NCBI GenBank assembly: GCA_040755275.1
Contig: JBFMBE010000019.1
Location: 1 to 35,534 of the forward strand
Source: Desulfatirhabdium sp040755275
Lineage (GTDB): Bacteria; Desulfobacterota; Desulfobacteria; Desulfobacterales; Desulfatirhabdiaceae
Direction of reading: 5' to 3'
Length of the DNA: 35,534 nt
Below, piece by piece: positions 8,748-17,149 of this stretch. Position numbers and translations under genes: made by a program. The notes under the pieces were generated by a model, which saw only the letters and a list, made by a program, of their open reading frames with translations, did no database searches and had not been told where the DNA came from. How positions within the stretch are numbered: the first letter of the stretch is position 1; the number at the start of each line of letters is the position of its first letter.

Positions 8748-8782
8748 TGGATCGCTTTCCTTGTTTCGGTTTCCATCACGTG

Positions 8783-8842
8783 TGATGCGCTCGCAAAAAA
8801 GTCAAGCCCTCTGGAGTAACCCGCAGGAAGGCGGGTGAATGA
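8783..8842. repeat. Dispersed intergenic repeat, copy c (short)
   Basis: A CGCAAAAAAGTC block is followed by ACCCGC-AGGAAG-GCGGGT, a 6-bp stem with a 6-base loop, and GTGAAT. Reversed, this matches 12988-13048, where ATTCACCCGCCTTCCTGCGG precedes the GACTTTTTGCGAG block. It sits between two minus-strand genes. Confidence 0.65.
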
Positions 8843-8880
8843 TGATCGGCAGAAAGGTTCTTCCCCCATCCGGCCGCCGC

Positions 8881-9987
8881 CTAAATCCGTATCAGCTCAT
8901 AGGCGCACGATCCCAGCCCGATCGATTCGGCATAGGTCAGTTGCCACTGCCAATCCACCTTGGGATAGATTCCTCGGAATTTGTCTTCCCCGGCCCCGCG
9001 GTTCTGTTTGAGGCAGGAATCCGGATTGGCCTCTTCCCGGTTCACGAGGTCCACACAGGCCTGATCGACGGCCACCATGTCCCGGGATGCGAGAATGCCG
9101 ATATCCCGGACGATGGCGGCATCGTTATGCCCGTAGCAGTCGCAGGCCGGAGAGACGTCCGTAATGAAGTTGATGTACAGGCATTTGTCCTCCCTGCCCT
9201 TGACGACTCCGAGGGCGTACTCGACCATGTTCTCCAGGAAAACGGAAATCTCCTGATTCCACTGAACCTGAATGGCGCCCTGGGGGCAGATGAGAATGCA
9301 CTCCCCACAGCCGATGCAGCGCCCCGTATCCATCACCGCCTTCTTTTCGACGATGGAAATGGCTTGCTGGGCGCAGTGCAGGCTACACTCTCCGCAGCCG
9401 ATGCATTTCTTGCGGGTGATTTTTGGGGAAAGCGTCGAGTGTTGGGCGAGTTTTCCTTTTCTGGAGGCGCATCCCATGCCGACGTTCTTGATGGCGCCTC
9501 CGAACCCGGAAAGCTCGTGTCCCTTGAAATGAGCCATCGAAATGAGTGCATCGGCCTCGGCGATTTCGGCGCCGATGAACACTTCGCTGTAACGCTTCTG
9601 ATCGATGCGGACGGCCACTTCGCTTTTCCCCCGAAGGCCGTCTGCGATGACGATGGGGGCATCCACGACGGAATAGGCGAATCCGTTCTGGATGGCGGTC
9701 GTCAGATGGCTCGGGGCATCGCTTCGGGTGCCGGCATAGAGGGTGTTGGCGTCGGTCAAAAAAGGAGATGCCGACAGTGCACGAACGGCATCGACCATGG
9801 CCCGGACGAATATGGGCCGGATGAAGGCGGTGTTGCCTTTTTCTCCGAAATGCAGTTTGATGGCCACCAGGTCCCGTTTCTTGACGACCTGACCCAGGCC
9901 GGCTGTATCTGCCAGTCGAACCAGCTTCTGGAGCAGATTTTCCTTGGGTGTGGCTCGTAAATCCATGAAATAGACAGGTGACGGCAT
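8881..9987 (-). CDS. DUF362 domain protein with two 4Fe-4S ferredoxin clusters
   Basis: 368-residue cytoplasmic iron-sulfur protein. An N-terminal DUF362 domain (KLHFGEKGNTAFIRP, SMAHFKGHELSGFGGAIKN, GMGCASRKGK) is followed by a ferredoxin insert with two 4Fe-4S motifs (CIGCGECSLHCAQQAI and CIGCGECILICPQGAI). DUF362 domain then resumes. This architecture is common in anaerobes and annotated only as an Fe-S or DUF362 protein; the reaction is not known. The start ATG follows GGAGGCAGC. Its start codon shares the palindrome CATG with the ATG of the divergent gene, so the two coding sequences overlap by 2 bp head to head. Confidence 0.88.
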   Translation of the reverse strand: MPSPVYFMDLRATPKENLLQKLVRLADTAGLGQVVKKRDLVAIKLHFGEKGNTAFIRPIFVRAMVDAVRALSASPFLTDANTLYAGTRSDAPSHLTTAIQNGFAYSVVDAPIVIADGLRGKSEVAVRIDQKRYSEVFIGAEIAEADALISMAHFKGHELSGFGGAIKNVGMGCASRKGKLAQHSTLSPKITRKKCIGCGECSLHCAQQAISIVEKKAVMDTGRCIGCGECILICPQGAIQVQWNQEISVFLENMVEYALGVVKGREDKCLYINFITDVSPACDCYGHNDAAIVRDIGILASRDMVAVDQACVDLVNREEANPDSCLKQNRGAGEDKFRGIYPKVDWQWQLTYAESIGLGSCAYELIRI

Positions 9988-10705
9988 GCTGCCTCCTTTT
10001 TTTTCGAAAAATCCGTCGTTCCGATGGGATGTCTCCCTCGAAGAAGATGCATCCAGCTTCCAGCGATTGAGTCGATTGTTCGCGTACTATGACGAGGTTG
10101 CGGCCGAATTTCAAGTCGTCTGCACCGAAGGCTGCGCCGCCTGCTGCACCCGAAGCGTGTGGGTGACCCGGCTCGAAGCCTGCTGGCTGCTGTCTCGGCT
10201 GTCGGAGGATCGTGTTCGATCGGTGTATCGACGCCTGAAAGAAGCCGGAAAGACAGAACATCCCGTTCCGAAAATGAGTCTGCTGGCGAGTCTGACGACG
10301 GCCGAAGATGGGGAAGGGATGAAAGAGGAGCAAGAAGAAGCGGGCGCTTCAGAGATCCCGTTAGGGCGCTGTCCCCTTCTCGATTCCGATCGCTGCTCGA
10401 TCTACGACGCAAGACCCTTTGCCTGCCGGTGCATGAGTTCCCGCACGCCCTGTGCTTCGACCGGCTTTGCCGATCAGCCCGAGCGGCTTCTGTGGACGAA
10501 CGTCCTGTTTATGGAGGCCATCGAACATCTCGATCGGCGGGGCTTTACGGGAAACCTGATCGATGTCGTTGCTTTCTGCGAACATGGGCAGGGGGATACG
10601 GCACGGTTCGTGCCGAACATGGCGCTGAAAGGTTGGGTTCTTCCACCGCAGTATCGGGCTTCACTGAAGCGGGTGGCCGATCGACTTTGGGCCATCATAT
10701 CCTGA
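9986..10705 (+). CDS. YkgJ-family cysteine-cluster protein
   Basis: 239-residue protein with the YkgJ (CxxxCxxCC) zinc/iron-chelating signature CTEGCAACC near residue 47, and the downstream CPLLDSDRCSIYDARPFACR motif typical of the family. The Cys set is complete (CTEGCAACC, CPLL, RCSIY, FACRC). Function is not established; members are annotated as zinc or iron-binding. ATG 9986 follows an AGGTG site that lies inside the divergent DUF362 gene. A later start is possible, since the first ~20 residues are not conserved-looking. It is convergent with the downstream amidohydrolase, whose last 11 bp overlap it. Confidence 0.8.
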   Translation: MLPPFFSKNPSFRWDVSLEEDASSFQRLSRLFAYYDEVAAEFQVVCTEGCAACCTRSVWVTRLEACWLLSRLSEDRVRSVYRRLKEAGKTEHPVPKMSLLASLTTAEDGEGMKEEQEEAGASEIPLGRCPLLDSDRCSIYDARPFACRCMSSRTPCASTGFADQPERLLWTNVLFMEAIEHLDRRGFTGNLIDVVAFCEHGQGDTARFVPNMALKGWVLPPQYRASLKRVADRLWAIIS

Positions 10706-11534
10706 GAAGCCGTCGGGCGTTTTCACCCATCACGGCGTCCATTTGCTGCGGCTCGAGGCCGGAAGCCAGCATTTCCCTGCGGTAGCGTTCGGGTCGGATC
10801 AGGGGGAAGTCGCTTCCGAACAGAATTCGATCGATACCGACAATGGATGCGGCGATGGCGTACACCCGGGAATCATACAAGAAGGGGGATGCAGCCGTAT
10901 CGAACCAGACGTTTCGGAATCGCTCCTGCATTTCCTTCTTTAATAGGCCGTAGAAAAAAATGCCGCCGCCCCAGTGGGCGAGAACGATTCGATTGTTCGG
11001 AAACCGGCTCAGCAGGGCGTCGATTTCTTCGAGGCTCATGGCCGCCTTGCCCGGATAGGCGTGGCCGATGGGCTCATTGGTGTGGACGAGTACGGGCACG
11101 TCGAATTCGAGGGCGCATTCCATGATGCCGGTCAATGCATCGAGGGCCTTGTCGTCCATTCGGCTTCGATAGCACGCCAACTCACCGATGCCCTTCGCGC
11201 CGGCTGTCAGGCATCGCCGCACTTCGAATGCCGATTCGGGGTGGCCGATCGAAACGCAGCAGAACGGAACCAGGCGATCCGGAAACCGGGCCGCAGCCTC
11301 GAGAACCTGGTCGTTGTGCATGCGCATCGTGTCCATGCCGTTCCAAGGAAAACCAAACGTGACCGATCGATCGACGCCCTGTTCGTCCATCGCATCGACG
11401 AGCGCTTCGGGTCCAACCATCGTTGCTTTCGGAGAACCATAGAGCAGGCGGAAGGCCTCCTCGCCTTCGAAGAAGGCTTCTCGATGGTTTCGGATCTGGT
11501 CGGGAAAGATGTGGGTGTGGATGTCGATGATCAT
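10695..11534 (-). CDS. Amidohydrolase family 2 (TIM-barrel metal-dependent hydrolase)
   Basis: 279-residue protein of the Amidohydro_2 family (ACMSD/PIG-like hydrolases and decarboxylases). It begins directly with the metal motif IDIHTHIFPD. It continues with PVLVHTNEPIG carrying a metal His, RIVLAHWGGGIFFY, and ILFGSDFPL with the catalytic Asp near the C-terminus. The length fits the family. The substrate is unknown. The ATG at 11534 lacks a strong ribosome site. The gene overlaps the cysteine-cluster gene tail to tail by 11 bp, and a repeat-containing intergenic region lies upstream. Confidence 0.86.
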   Translation of the reverse strand: MIIDIHTHIFPDQIRNHREAFFEGEEAFRLLYGSPKATMVGPEALVDAMDEQGVDRSVTFGFPWNGMDTMRMHNDQVLEAAARFPDRLVPFCCVSIGHPESAFEVRRCLTAGAKGIGELACYRSRMDDKALDALTGIMECALEFDVPVLVHTNEPIGHAYPGKAAMSLEEIDALLSRFPNNRIVLAHWGGGIFFYGLLKKEMQERFRNVWFDTAASPFLYDSRVYAIAASIVGIDRILFGSDFPLIRPERYRREMLASGLEPQQMDAVMGENARRLLRI

Positions 11535-11965
11535 AGTGAAACCGGAAAAAAGGGGTCGAGGAACAGAGAATCAAAAAGCAAAGCAACGGTGACGGCTCGT
11601 TTGGCAGCGGCCTATCAGCGGATCGCCCTCACAGGGTGGACCATTCTCTTTTCTGGTTTGTTGGTTAGCACCCGTAGGTACACCTGTCAAGGAGATTTGA
11701 TCGAGTGATTTCGTACGAAACGAGGGGGCGGAATCCGAATGGTTTTATAATTGTATTGATCATCCGCCTCGGATTGGTTATGAGAGAGCATCGGAGGATG
11801 GAATTGACCCGCCCTCCTGCTGGAGGCCCGGCTCTGGAAGAAAATCGGTGGTCAGCGACTTTTTGCGACGCCATCACTTTTTACGACTCCATCAGTCTCT
11901 AGGGAATCGGCATTTGTTTGCAATGGAAGCATATTTCGGCAACGCGTTCATGTTCGAGATGAATC
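11535..11965. other. Intergenic region with repeat copy d
   Basis: No gene is supported in this 431-bp gap. The part at ~11806-11895 is a dispersed repeat copy: ACCCGCCCTCCTGCTGGAGG, then CCCGGCT, then GCGACTTTTTGCGACGCCAT. It matches the reverse complement of 12739-12808 closely over about 70 bases. The promoter of the PP2C gene should lie here but I cannot pick a convincing one. Confidence 0.6.
11806..11895. repeat. Dispersed intergenic repeat, copy d
   Basis: Near-identical to the inverse of the repeat at 12739-12808: a GACCCGCCCTCCTGCTGGAG start, a GGCCCGGCT core, a CGGTGGT segment and a GCGACTTTTTGCG end. A second, shorter TTTTTACGACTCCATCA block follows immediately. The two copies flank the PP2C gene in opposite orientation. 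Confidence 0.75.
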
Positions 11966-12838
11966 GTGATCTCCTTTGAAGCGGCAGGGATGACCGACAA
12001 AGGGTTGCTGCGGGCCACGAACGAGGATGCACTCTGTCTGGATCAGGAAAACGGCCTGTTTGTCGTTGCCGACGGCATGGGGGGCCACAATGCCGGAGAA
12101 GTGGCCAGTCGGATGGTGATTCACAGCCTGATGCACGCCGTGCAGGAGGCGGCATCCGATGCAGCCAAAGGTGATGCCGGAGCGACGAGCGGTCGGTTGC
12201 CGGAAGAGGGGAGACGGCTTTTCGAATGGATTCAGCGTGCAAATGCCTCGATCTACCGCACTGCGCTTCAGAATCCCCGCCTCAAGGGCATGGGGTCTAC
12301 GGTTGCCATTGTCTGGATCGGAAAGGACCGCCTGGTTGCGGCCAATGTGGGGGACAGCCCGATCTTCCATTTCCATCGCAAGGATACGATCCTGCTGTCA
12401 CGACTCCATACCGTAGCCGCCGAGTACGCCCATCGGAACACGGAAAAAGGAGGGCTGTCTTCGAATCGATACGGCGGCGTGTTGACCCGGGCCATCGGCA
12501 CTTCGGCATCGGTTGTTCCCCACGTTCATGATACGGCTGTATCTCCGGAAGACCGGATCGTGCTGTGTACCGACGGCCTGAGCGATCTGGTCGATCCACT
12601 GGAAATTCGAGATGTCGTCCGATCGATGAAGCCTTCGGCGGCCTGTATCCGTCTGATCGATCTGGCCAATGGCCGGGGAGGAATCGACAATATTTCGGTG
12701 ATCGTGATTCGGATCAAAAGGGTTTCCTGGCTATCCTTGATGGCCTCGCAAAAAGTCGCTAACCACCGCTTTTCATTCAAAGCCGGGCCTCCAGCAGGAG
12801 GGCGGGTGGTGTTTTGCGAAGCAGCGGAAACTGTTTGA
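11966..12838 (+). CDS. PP2C-type serine/threonine protein phosphatase
   Basis: Metal-dependent protein phosphatase (PPM/Stp1 type), 290 residues, removing phosphate from Ser/Thr of target proteins. All metal-binding motifs are visible: ATNEDAL, VVADGMGGHNAGE, GMGSTVAIVWIG, ANVGDSPIFHF, VLCTDGLSDL and GGIDNISVIVIRI. The start is GTG 11966; neighbouring ATGs are out of frame. The PP2C fold ends near residue 251. The final ~33 residues (from LMASQKVANHRF) are encoded by an inverted copy of the dispersed intergenic repeat, so the original stop has been lost or moved. A double-FHA gene follows after 252 bp, suggesting a phospho-signalling pair. No Ser/Thr kinase gene is present in the window. Confidence 0.88.
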   Translation: MISFEAAGMTDKGLLRATNEDALCLDQENGLFVVADGMGGHNAGEVASRMVIHSLMHAVQEAASDAAKGDAGATSGRLPEEGRRLFEWIQRANASIYRTALQNPRLKGMGSTVAIVWIGKDRLVAANVGDSPIFHFHRKDTILLSRLHTVAAEYAHRNTEKGGLSSNRYGGVLTRAIGTSASVVPHVHDTAVSPEDRIVLCTDGLSDLVDPLEIRDVVRSMKPSAACIRLIDLANGRGGIDNISVIVIRIKRVSWLSLMASQKVANHRFSFKAGPPAGGRVVFCEAAETV

Positions 12839-13048
12839 AGCAGCCGGAGATCGTTGGATCGGGCGGACGCACTTCATTTGTTTTGGTTAGAAAAACAAGC
12901 TGTTGGAAACCAGCAAACCATTCTTTCCATTTTGGCCATCCGCCCGATCCTACGAGCTCGGGCTGCTGAGTTTTTCCGCTGCTGAGCAAAATTCACCCGC
13001 CTTCCTGCGGGTCAAATGAGAGGGCCTGACTTTTTGCGAGTCCATCAA
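12739..13048. repeat. Dispersed intergenic repeat, copy e (composite)
   Basis: Composite repeat of about 310 bp. It starts inverted with GATGGCCTCGCAAAAAGTCG, continues through GGGCCTCCAGCAGGAGGGCGG, CTTCGC.., a TTTGAAGCAGCCGGAGATCG segment, CATCCGCCCGATCCTACGAG and GCTGCTGAG. It ends with ATTCACCCGCCTTCCTGCGG and GACTTTTTGCGAGTCCATC in direct orientation. The outer ends are thus inverted copies of one block. The first 100 bp are translated as the tail of the PP2C gene. Confidence 0.75.
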
Positions 13049-13090
13049 CCTGATCTCGGGGGCTGAAATCGTTATCCACAAGAGGTGCTT

Positions 13091-13801
13091 ATGCCCGTGG
13101 TGATTCTGATCCAAGACAATAAACCGTTGAAACTGTATGAACTTACACAGGGAAACGTCACGACGATCGGAAGGATGGTGGACAACGATATCTGCATCGT
13201 CAGCCCGGTGGTCTCCAAGTATCATGCAAAGATCGATGCCATCGGGGAAGCCTATATCCTGACCGATCTCAAGAGCAAAAACGGCACGTACGTGAACGAT
13301 CGGCGGATCGAAACCAAAGTCCTCGAACACAACGACAAGATCCTGATTGGCACGCATCTGCTGCTGTTTCGCTACCGGGACGGCGAGCCGCGCTTCAAGC
13401 AAAATCGGCGCTTCGAGCGAAGTACGCTGTTGGAGAGCCAACACGATGCCGCTTCCGAAGCCGTGGGTATTCCCAAGGATCATCCTCATGAAGCCGAGGA
13501 AAAGCGTGCGGTTCTGATGGTGTTGTCCGGAAGCGGGGAAACGATCCCCATCGATAAGAACCTCATACGCATCGGGAAGAATCCTCAGTCCGATATCGTG
13601 GTGAAGGGAATTTCGGTGGGCCAGACAGCTGCAACCATCACCCGAAGACCGGAGGGATATTTCCTTTCCTATATCGAGGGCATCGGCAAACCGAAGGTGA
13701 ACGGTCAAACCGTCAGCGACTCCGTTCAACTGAACGAATTCGACAGAATCGTCATCGGGGGATTGAAGCTTCAATTCATGCGGGAAAAGAAACCGGCGTG
13801 A
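13091..13801 (+). CDS. Double FHA-domain protein
   Basis: 236-residue cytoplasmic protein with two forkhead-associated (phosphothreonine-binding) domains. The first spans roughly residues 18-90, with TTIGRMVDND, SPVVSKYHAKI and LKSKNGTYVND, all classic FHA positions. The second spans about 140-232, with NLIRIGKNPQSDIVV, ISVGQTAATITRR and KPKVNGQTV; it lacks the usual S-x-x-H pair, so phosphopeptide binding there is less certain. ATG 13091 is preceded by AGAGG at 5 bases; a GTG two codons upstream is less likely. It lies between the PP2C gene and recC and probably reads phosphorylated partners (inference). Confidence 0.87.
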   Translation: MPVVILIQDNKPLKLYELTQGNVTTIGRMVDNDICIVSPVVSKYHAKIDAIGEAYILTDLKSKNGTYVNDRRIETKVLEHNDKILIGTHLLLFRYRDGEPRFKQNRRFERSTLLESQHDAASEAVGIPKDHPHEAEEKRAVLMVLSGSGETIPIDKNLIRIGKNPQSDIVVKGISVGQTAATITRRPEGYFLSYIEGIGKPKVNGQTVSDSVQLNEFDRIVIGGLKLQFMREKKPA

Positions 13802-13855
13802 TCCATACCCTCGTTTTCGGAACGATCCCTGTCTTTCGATGATTGAACCGATGCC

Positions 13856-16800
13856 ATGCTGTTTCTCTACCGAAGCAACCGGATCGAAGCCTTTCTTTCC
13901 GAATTGGCCGACATTCTCCGGCATCCCCTCCCCAACTCCCTGCAACCGGAGTGGCTGTGCGTGCACAGCCATGGAACGCGCATCTGGCTCGAGCAGGAAA
14001 TGTCGCGGTGGATCGGCGTATGGGCCAATGTCTACACGCCTTTTCCGCGGGAGCTCGTCGAAACCCTTCTGACCTTGTCTCTGAAGGATGCCGATCTGCG
14101 GTGGCTTCGGCAGGAAGAAGCCGCGCTTCGCATCCTTGCCGTCTTGGACGACCCGGAGCTTTCGCCCGAATGGGGGGAGTTGCGGGGGTATCTCGATGCC
14201 AACGCATCGTCTTTGTCCCGATATCGGCTGGCTTGTCGAATCGCGCATCTCTTCGATGAATATGCCGTTTACAGAAGCGAGATGGTGCTCGAATGGGAAT
14301 CCGGCCGGTCGACACCACTCGATGACGATCCGTCGCTGGGATGGCAGCCCCGTCTGTGGCGGGCCGTGTATGGCACAGGCGGCATCCGACATCTGGCGTC
14401 CGCTGCCGTCCGATGGTTCAAGACGATTGAAAACGGCTGGGATCCGCCCTCCGATCTTCCATCCCGGATCGTTCTCTTCGGTATTTCCTTCCTGCCCCCG
14501 CTCCTCTGCACCCTGATCAACCGATTCGCCGAATGGTGCGACATCCATTTGTTCGTTCCCTCTCCGTCCAATGCCTATTGGGCCGCTGTCCGCTCGAGAC
14601 GGGAACTGGTCCTCGAGGAGAATCGTCCCGAAACCGAAAGAAAATCGCCTCTCTTCGATGAAACCCAAACCCATCCCTTGCTGGTCTCTCTCGGTAAGGC
14701 CTGGCGGGATTTCCAATTCCTCATCGAAGAGCGGATGGTCTATCACGAAACGGAAGACGTCTGGTTCGTCGATCCGATCGAAACGGTTATCCCTCCATCC
14801 CTGTTGACCATCCTGCAGTCGGACATGTTCCATTTGCGGCAGACCGCCGTCGATTCCGAAAGGCTTCGGGACGGAACCATCACCGTTCATGCTTGCCACG
14901 GCCCGCTGCGGGAGGTGGAGGTCCTCCGGGACCTCCTGCTGAGACTCTTCGCCGAACATTCGGATATCGCTCCAGACAATGTCCTCGTGATGGCTCCGGA
15001 CATCGAAACCTATGCGCCTTGGATCGAGGCCGTGTTCGGGGCCGGGGTGGACACCGGTGGAGCCATTCCCTATACGATCAGCGATGTGTCGATGCATCGC
15101 CGATCGGAGCTACTGGAGGCGTTCGTTGCCCTGCTGCGGTTGGCCGAATCCCGCCTGACGGTTCAGGAAGTCTTCGATTTTCTGAACATGGGCTGTGTCC
15201 GGTCGGCCATGGGATTTCAGGCCGACGAACTGGCTCGCCTGCTGGGCTGGGTTCAGCGGAGCGGTGTCCGATGGGGGATCGACGAGAATCACCGCCGGCG
15301 GGTCTGTGGGGCGGCCTTCGATGAAAACAGCTGGCGGTTCGGCATCGAGCGCATGATGTTGGGAACCGCGATGGGAGACGGGGGACGGGATGTGTTCGGG
15401 AACACCAGTCCCTTTCCCGGAATCGAAGGTCAGGATTGCCTGCTGTTGGGACGATTCGTCGATGGGCTGGAGCGTCTTTTTCGGTTCATCGATCGCATCG
15501 GTCAATCATGGACGCCTGCCGAATGGGAAAGCCTTCTGAACGAGGCGTTGACGATCTTTTTTTCGGCCGATGCTGATCAACTCTATTACCTGACCCGGAT
15601 ACGCAGCTGGCTCAGGGATTTCGTTTCGTTGAGCCGGGAGGCTGGATTCGGCCGGTCGATCGACGTCAAGGTGGTATCGCAGATGATCACCGACCAGTTG
15701 CTCCTGCAGCCCTCTTCGGGCGGTTTTCGAAGAGGCGGAGTCACCTTCTGCAGCCTTGTACCGATGCGCAACATTCCCTTCGATGTCGTCTGCCTGATCG
15801 GCATGAACGAAACGGATTTTCCGCGCAAAGCCTACAGGCCGGGCTTCGACTGGATCGGCAGAAAGCCCCGGATCGGCGATCGAAACCTGCGGGATGAGGA
15901 TCGTGGGCTGTTCCTGGAAGCCATTCTCAGCGTTCGCAAGCGGTTGATCATCACCTATACGGGTTTTGACGTACAGAGCGGTACGGCACTGCAACCGGCC
16001 AGCGTCGTTCAGGAATTGATGGATGTCTTCAGCCCGCCTTTCGAATCGGGGCGGAACGGAATGGAAGACTGCGCCGTGCGGATTCGGCATCCGATGCATG
16101 CCTTCAGCCCCAAAGGGTTTTCGGAAGAAGGCCCCGTGCGCTATGGAGCGGATGCCGATTATGCCATTGCCAGGGCGCTTGCATCCGAACAGCGGGGGGA
16201 GCTTCCATTCATCACAGAGCCCGTAGACGTCGATGCTGCAGACGAAATTTCACTGGATGAACTGATCCGCTTTTGGCGAAACCCGACGGCTGCATTTCTG
16301 GATCATGCCCTAAGCGTTCGCTTCGAGGGGCTTCCCAGAATGCTTCCCGACAGAGAGCCCATCGTTCTCGATCCGCTGGAACGCTGGGACATCGGGACCA
16401 GACGGCTGCAATCGGGCATGCATGGGGAGGATCTGGCTCGGATGGATCGCCACATGCTGCGATCCGGAAAGCTTCCGCCGCAGGCCATGGGAAAAGCCCA
16501 ATACGAAGCCATTCGATATCGAACGGACCGCCTCCTACAGGCGGTGGAAGCCGAAGGCACTCACCGAACGGAAGTGGTTCTCCGGGTGGCATGTGCCGGT
16601 AGGCGAATTACCGGCAGACTCTACGGGGTATGTCGGGAGGAAGGCGCCAGCGGGTTGCTGGTGTGTCATTACGGAAGGCTCGGAGCGAGCCGTGCCATCG
16701 ACTTTTGGATTCGGCATCTTCTCCTGCAGCTGTCGCTTCCTGTTTCCGAACGGTTGCCTGCCTGCATGATCGGCATGGAGAACGACAAGATCCAGTGTAT

Positions 16801-17146
16801 CCGCTTGAAACCGTTGGGCGTGGAGGCCGAAGGCATCCTGGATAAATTGGTTCGTTTCTACCTGGATGGATTGCGGTTTCCGCTGCCGTTTTTTCCGGAA
16901 ACGTCTTATGCCTTTGCCGATGCGATGGAAAACGGCGCTAACCATCCGGTAGCGATGGCAGTTGCCCTCAGCAAATGGGAAGGCACGGATTACCAGATGG
17001 GAGAGGGGAAAGAGGAAGAGGTTCGCCTGGTGTACCGGGATTGCCACCCGCTGGACCCGTCGGCCTCAAGCCATGCATCTTTTCAGGAAATTGCCCTAAC
17101 CGTCTGGAGGCCGTTTCTGCGGGCGGTGGCGGATGTGGCTCGTTAA
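13856..17146 (+). CDS. recC: Exodeoxyribonuclease V gamma subunit RecC
   Basis: RecC subunit of the RecBCD helicase-nuclease, which processes double-strand DNA ends and scans for Chi. The 1096-residue protein is close in length to E. coli RecC (1122 aa). It opens with the family-typical LFLYRSNRIEAFLSEL and has LFGISFLPPLLCTLINRFAE, PYTISDVSMHR, VQEVFDFLNMGCVRSAMGF and an inactive-nuclease-like C-terminal domain with VCLIGMNETDFPR. It starts 54 bp after the FHA gene; ATG 13856 gives the conserved N-terminus. The C-terminus (IALTVWRPFLRAV) looks complete. In most genomes recB and recD follow at once. Here the stop is followed after 3 bp by a CRISPR array, and neither recB nor recD is in the window. 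Confidence 0.9.
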   Translation: MLFLYRSNRIEAFLSELADILRHPLPNSLQPEWLCVHSHGTRIWLEQEMSRWIGVWANVYTPFPRELVETLLTLSLKDADLRWLRQEEAALRILAVLDDPELSPEWGELRGYLDANASSLSRYRLACRIAHLFDEYAVYRSEMVLEWESGRSTPLDDDPSLGWQPRLWRAVYGTGGIRHLASAAVRWFKTIENGWDPPSDLPSRIVLFGISFLPPLLCTLINRFAEWCDIHLFVPSPSNAYWAAVRSRRELVLEENRPETERKSPLFDETQTHPLLVSLGKAWRDFQFLIEERMVYHETEDVWFVDPIETVIPPSLLTILQSDMFHLRQTAVDSERLRDGTITVHACHGPLREVEVLRDLLLRLFAEHSDIAPDNVLVMAPDIETYAPWIEAVFGAGVDTGGAIPYTISDVSMHRRSELLEAFVALLRLAESRLTVQEVFDFLNMGCVRSAMGFQADELARLLGWVQRSGVRWGIDENHRRRVCGAAFDENSWRFGIERMMLGTAMGDGGRDVFGNTSPFPGIEGQDCLLLGRFVDGLERLFRFIDRIGQSWTPAEWESLLNEALTIFFSADADQLYYLTRIRSWLRDFVSLSREAGFGRSIDVKVVSQMITDQLLLQPSSGGFRRGGVTFCSLVPMRNIPFDVVCLIGMNETDFPRKAYRPGFDWIGRKPRIGDRNLRDEDRGLFLEAILSVRKRLIITYTGFDVQSGTALQPASVVQELMDVFSPPFESGRNGMEDCAVRIRHPMHAFSPKGFSEEGPVRYGADADYAIARALASEQRGELPFITEPVDVDAADEISLDELIRFWRNPTAAFLDHALSVRFEGLPRMLPDREPIVLDPLERWDIGTRRLQSGMHGEDLARMDRHMLRSGKLPPQAMGKAQYEAIRYRTDRLLQAVEAEGTHRTEVVLRVACAGRRITGRLYGVCREEGASGLLVCHYGRLGASRAIDFWIRHLLLQLSLPVSERLPACMIGMENDKIQCIRLKPLGVEAEGILDKLVRFYLDGLRFPLPFFPETSYAFADAMENGANHPVAMAVALSKWEGTDYQMGEGKEEEVRLVYRDCHPLDPSASSHASFQEIALTVWRPFLRAVADVAR

Positions 17147-17149
17147 AGG

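Noticed and set aside
12950..15097. Minus-strand open frame of 715 codons opposite the FHA gene and recC.
   Set aside because: Shadow frame with no recognisable domain; the plus-strand genes account for the sequence.
13856..17146. recC as a pseudogene truncated by the CRISPR array.
   Set aside because: The length (1096 aa) is near normal, the frame is open throughout and the end resembles a natural RecC C-terminus.
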